This document shows positions 16,101-18,058 of a DNA stretch of 18,058 nt, piece by piece (position 1 is the stretch's first letter; each line of letters begins with the position of its first letter). The position numbers were made by a program, and so were the translations under genes. Below the pieces are notes generated by a model, which worked only from the letters and a program-made list of their open reading frames with translations, made no database searches and was not told the origin of the DNA. The stretch lies in assembly GCA_964455285.1 (NCBI GenBank), contig CAYVVG010000070.1, forward strand, positions 1-18,058. The letters run 5' to 3'. Source of the DNA: CAIVAT01 sp964455285. GTDB lineage: Bacteria > Bacteroidota > Bacteroidia > Bacteroidales > FEN-979.

Positions 16101-17559
16101 TGATGACCGGCTTTACCAGGGTGAGCGTATGGGTCAGGCTCAGACGGGTGATGGTGTTGTTCTGGATGGGGATGTTCGCTCCCGGATAGTTCAGGATAAA
16201 GGGCGTCGTTCCCGTGTAATCGAGGAGCGACCAACCGACGATCTCGCCGGTCGCCTGCGACGAGGGATCGGTTTCCTGTACCTGCAGGAAGAATTTCGCC
16301 GGCAGGTTCACGTTTGCCTGGTTGACGAGCGGGGCGAGATCGAGCCCGAATTCGATGGTCTTGTCGGCCTCGGTGGTGCCCCCCTGCATGAAAAGATCCC
16401 CTCCCTGGTTGTTGAAGATCGGAAATTCCTGGACATAGGAGGGCACGGTCGCCGAAACATCCGTACTCACGCCGGCGGTCACCTTCAGCTTGTTCCGCGA
16501 GGTGTGCTTGAGCGTGACCTTCATTGTGAGCTTCGGAGAGCAGGTGGATTTCACGTCGATGATATACACCGTGTGGTTCCAGATGCCGCCGAATCCGATG
16601 TTGTCGGCCAGGTTTTTGTACATGGTATAGCAGAATCCGCTGTTGCTCCAGGGTAATCCCGCGTACCCGTTGGCAAATTTGAGTCCGCCGATCTCCCAGT
16701 CGTGCATGTCCACCGTGCCGTCGCCATTGATGTCGAGGTGATTGGTATATTGCCCGTCGCCGTTGAAGTCGTAACGGATCGAATCGTTGTACCCGCAGAT
16801 GGTCCAGGCATGCGAAGGGCTTCCCCCCCAGTAGGTCTGGACGAACTTGCCTGCTTCGGGGGTGCCGGCGGGCAACGTGGTGGACGGGGTGCCGAAATAC
16901 TGCCCGTAGATGTTCCCCACGCCTCCGACAGGCGACCCTTCGAGATGTTCATAGAGCCAGTATTTCAGCGTAAGGAGGCCTTCCGGGGTGTCCACCCGGA
17001 TGGCTTTGACCGAATTGAGCCGGTTGCTCATGCCGTTGTAGTATACGTTATACCCCGATATCCAGCGCGTGTAACCGCCCGTGTTGAGGGCTCCCCCGTA
17101 GTCGGCCACGTTCATGGTGCCGCAGGCCCGCACGATCTCCCATGAATCGAAAAAGCTGGCGCCCTGGTAGTTGTTGGCATTGTTGAGGAAATCCCAGACG
17201 AAATGCGTCGGATACTGGTTGGCGGCCTGACTGGCAGCCACCCCGCGAAGCCGGTCGATCTCATAGGTGAAATTAAAGGCCACGCCGGCCGACTGACCGC
17301 ACTCATACCCGCTTTGCCAGGTGATGGGCCGGAAATAGGGCTGGGTGGAATTGTCGATGCTGACCGGAAGCAGGGGGGCGTTGTCGCCCAGGTACCGGGC
17401 GGGCAGTTTCACCTCGGGGATGTTCGCCAGCACGAACAACTCACCGGGGGTAAGGGATACCGGCTCCATTCCGAGCTGGCAAGGCAGATCCTGTGCGGTC
17501 GCCCGGTGCATGGCCAGCATGAGACACATTGCAGCCAGTAATCCGGCAATTTTTTTCAT
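13138..17559 (-). CDS. Large T9SS-exported protein with papain-like peptidase domain and Ig-like domains
   Basis: The start at 17559 gives 1473 residues with a clean signal peptide (1-22, ending RATA); longer in-frame starts place this signal internally. Residues about 75-340 look like a papain-fold (clan CA) cysteine peptidase: Gln82 and Cys87 in WQSGYECGQSAG, His250 in SHAWTICGYND, Asn297 in KFANGYAG. Between His and Asn lie two calcium loops, DFNGDG (264-269) and the dockerin/EF-hand type DINGDGTVDMHDWE (276-289). Ig-like domains follow, two of them apparently split by insertions (about 484-750 and 1119-1370). There is a CARDB-like pair (about 760-970) and a MAM-like jelly roll (971-1115). 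A T9SS type A sorting domain (about 1385-1473) has SFPNPFTRETEIRYSL and PAGIYICRM. Exact peptidase class and substrate are unknown. Upstream gap is 29 nt, downstream gap 9 nt. Confidence 0.75.
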   Translation of the reverse strand: MKKIAGLLAAMCLMLAMHRATAQDLPCQLGMEPVSLTPGELFVLANIPEVKLPARYLGDNAPLLPVSIDNSTQPYFRPITWQSGYECGQSAGVAFNFTYEIDRLRGVAASQAANQYPTHFVWDFLNNANNYQGASFFDSWEIVRACGTMNVADYGGALNTGGYTRWISGYNVYYNGMSNRLNSVKAIRVDTPEGLLTLKYWLYEHLEGSPVGGVGNIYGQYFGTPSTTLPAGTPEAGKFVQTYWGGSPSHAWTICGYNDSIRYDFNGDGQYTNHLDINGDGTVDMHDWEIGGLKFANGYAGLPWSNSGFCYTMYKNLADNIGFGGIWNHTVYIIDVKSTCSPKLTMKVTLKHTSRNKLKVTAGVSTDVSATVPSYVQEFPIFNNQGGDLFMQGGTTEADKTIEFGLDLAPLVNQANVNLPAKFFLQVQETDPSSQATGEIVGWSLLDYTGTTPFILNYPGANIPIQNNTITRLSLTHTLTLVKPVITNANLPPAQLYQPYDVALSAGGGTPPYRWDAKLTYPESTLPATFPTVTAQPLTLTNNNTGYAVKTLDFSVPFYKGSVNKVYVYADGYILFDDQPFTYPYLIDKMLLFRQTRIIAPFMADLGIYPSQGQGIWYEGNGSYAIFRWKASLYGMQGSTNLNFAVKLFPNGTIEYYYGDMTYPIGTSWTGGLSSGDNKNFQFSAFHNGTATPNTLDKFLSCGFPPEMEITEDGHFQGMPEHSYQNLPIKFEVTDNNNLSSTKTLLFSSYGLLISQTVISGGDSLVEFGETATITIGLNNVGTQTLNQLLFTLTETDPWITLLDSTETVNTIAGGQVLSLANALSFKVSPNIPDNHAFTMMLHVQAQEQTFQRPLPLVAHAPVLRITSVQFDDGDNGRPEPGESAGLRVTYSNAGSVGASGIQVQLVSPDTNLVLNTATGSIPLLAADSSHILVFAAAAGSSAPLEHIYPLYSHVTANNDFAQNDTTYLFSGEIVEDFETGNLEKFPWYTAGTAPWLIESGVKFEGSFSARSGWIGDSQESQLLINVNVLAAGPVSFYKYVSCEHDPSGNLDYDYLLFKIDNFEMQRWDGVIPWSQESFWLTPGYHTLSWTFHKDYSTSTGWDGCLIDFIKFPLIANAVPLLSVTPPSLEMTLPIDDNATLPLTVTNAGGGILKFATLVFDTTANKKDGFGDNLTGSHMTCLATDFVPGETFQWQFRVMNLSPDNEYIRDIRLDFPPGVVIDTATAFTGGSLGDLALTTPGGNGVSLRWHGESTGGRGVIKPGDTAVAAVNGFVGEGFINDIFVIDQLLGDNMGGLPNTLTGSMKIANAGLPNGWLTVITGTGSLPAGQSTTVLANVSTTGLVPGDYRCSLVIRDPYNNHRIIPVILHVTFPVSVAEPGTVTTSRLLGSFPNPFTRETEIRYSLAQPGRVTLEVSDCRGILIRQWDIPSQHAGNHSLTWDGTDGNGHAIPAGIYICRMTAGKDHGQRKMIVIR

Positions 17560-17588
17560 CTTATCCAGAATATAGTGAACCAACAAAT

Positions 17589-18058
17589 CTACTGTTTCTT
17601 TTTCACTTGATCGTAGGAATAGATCGCATCCCACAGCATCACCGAATCCACCGGCACATTCCACTTCCGTGCTTTCTGCTCCACGTTCTTCATCCATTCC
17701 GGTTTGCCCCGGATGCCGAGGCGGATGAAATGGATCGAGTCCATGCGCCCTTTTCCCTCGAGGGCAGCGTAATTTGTCCGGAACATGTATTCGGCGTCCT
17801 CGCGGATCACCGTCTCCAGGGGCCGGTTCTTCTCCACCGACTTCCTGACCATGAAACGGAACCAGTCGCGTTCGATGCGGATCGCATTTTCGAAATCTTC
17901 GAGTCTGGAATCCTTCACGTTGGGATGGAAGGCCCGGTAGGCTTCATCGGCGAAGTTCCAGAAGCAGCAGTGGAGGTTGATCTCCGAAACCATCAGGAGA
18001 ACCGTACGGTAACGCAGCAACTTTTTCCGCAACCCCGATTTGTCGGGTTTTACGGGAG
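17589..18058 (-). CDS. Unrecognised protein, 5' end beyond the window
   Basis: The frame is open from its stop at 17589 to the window edge, so the true start may lie outside. Internal candidates are TTG at 18032 and ATG at 17993. The visible part (about 156 residues) is charged and helical in character. It includes INLHCCFWNFADEAY, FENAIRIERDWFRFMVRKS, EDAEYMFRTNYAALEGKGR and a C-terminal VMLWDAIYSYDQVKKKQ. I do not recognise a family and see no signal peptide in the part present. It is followed after 29 nt by the large T9SS cargo gene, so it is probably the upstream member of the same operon. Confidence 0.55.
   Translation of the reverse strand, partial: PVKPDKSGLRKKLLRYRTVLLMVSEINLHCCFWNFADEAYRAFHPNVKDSRLEDFENAIRIERDWFRFMVRKSVEKNRPLETVIREDAEYMFRTNYAALEGKGRMDSIHFIRLGIRGKPEWMKNVEQKARKWNVPVDSVMLWDAIYSYDQVKKKQ

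Noticed and set aside
17430..17520. Standard C1 papain-type protease with missing catalytic cysteine (CGSC replaced by CGQS)
   Set aside because: The alignment that leaves the nucleophile position as Ser is not forced; Cys87 lies five residues after Gln82, so Cys in CGQ can serve as nucleophile, as in other papain-fold families. A dead enzyme is not supported.
18031..18051. Hairpin CCCGA-TTTG-TCGGG followed by TTTT on the plus strand, terminator-like
   Set aside because: The stem is only about 5-7 bp, it lies in the open frame of the minus-strand gene, and no plus-strand gene ends near it.

Overview
The window looks like a chromosome segment of a moderately GC-rich member of the Bacteroidota, probably Bacteroidales or a close relative. 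Four things support this. Several intergenic gaps carry the Bacteroidota -7 promoter box TAnnTTTG. Two secreted proteins end in type IX secretion (T9SS) type A sorting domains. The glutamine synthetase closely resembles the Bacteroides form. A lipoprotein with a GH16-like catalytic motif and a 23S rRNA-intervening-sequence (IVP/S23) four-helix-bundle gene are also typical of the phylum. No tRNA, rRNA, CRISPR array or recognisable insertion sequence is visible.

Layout. Positions 1-1692 (+): divergent promoters, then a small IVP/S23 gene bracketed by inverted heptamer arrays, then the G3E GTPase gene meaB. Positions 1693-1788: a two-armed octamer array between convergent genes. Positions 1789-2844 (-): a TerC/Alx-type metal exporter with a 77-bp octamer array in its leader. 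Positions 2996-4501 (+): glutamine synthetase, divergent from terC and overlapping the next gene tail to tail. Positions 4489-8092 (-): an O-antigen-ligase-like membrane protein with a TPR tail, preceded by a glycine-rich secreted protein and a small T9SS cargo. Positions 8243-18058 (-): a tightly packed gene string. In transcription order it holds an unrecognised protein cut by the window edge, a 1473-residue T9SS cargo with a papain-like peptidase domain, a membrane-anchored FG-GAP/CBM-like protein, a GH16-like lipoprotein, and a lysine-6-dehydrogenase-like oxidoreductase.

How the genes fit together. The right two thirds appear devoted to the cell surface: T9SS cargos, a lipoprotein glycosidase-like protein, a carbohydrate-binding-like anchored protein and a polysaccharide ligase. 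The left third is housekeeping: a chaperone of methylmalonyl-CoA mutase, manganese/metal export and ammonia assimilation.

The most unusual signal is not a protein. Four intergenic places carry short tandem arrays of 7- or 8-bp units. Each has a different unit, and three end within 0-20 bp of a start codon. The first pair forms a 24-bp perfect inverted repeat around the IVP/S23 gene and appears to have landed in the meaB leader. The second forms an 18-bp perfect inverted repeat and supplies the last codons of meaB. A mobile or amplifying repeat system linked to IVP/S23 proteins is a testable hypothesis. The 1473-residue protein also has two Ig-like domains that each appear split by an inserted domain, and a calcium-loop insertion inside its peptidase domain.
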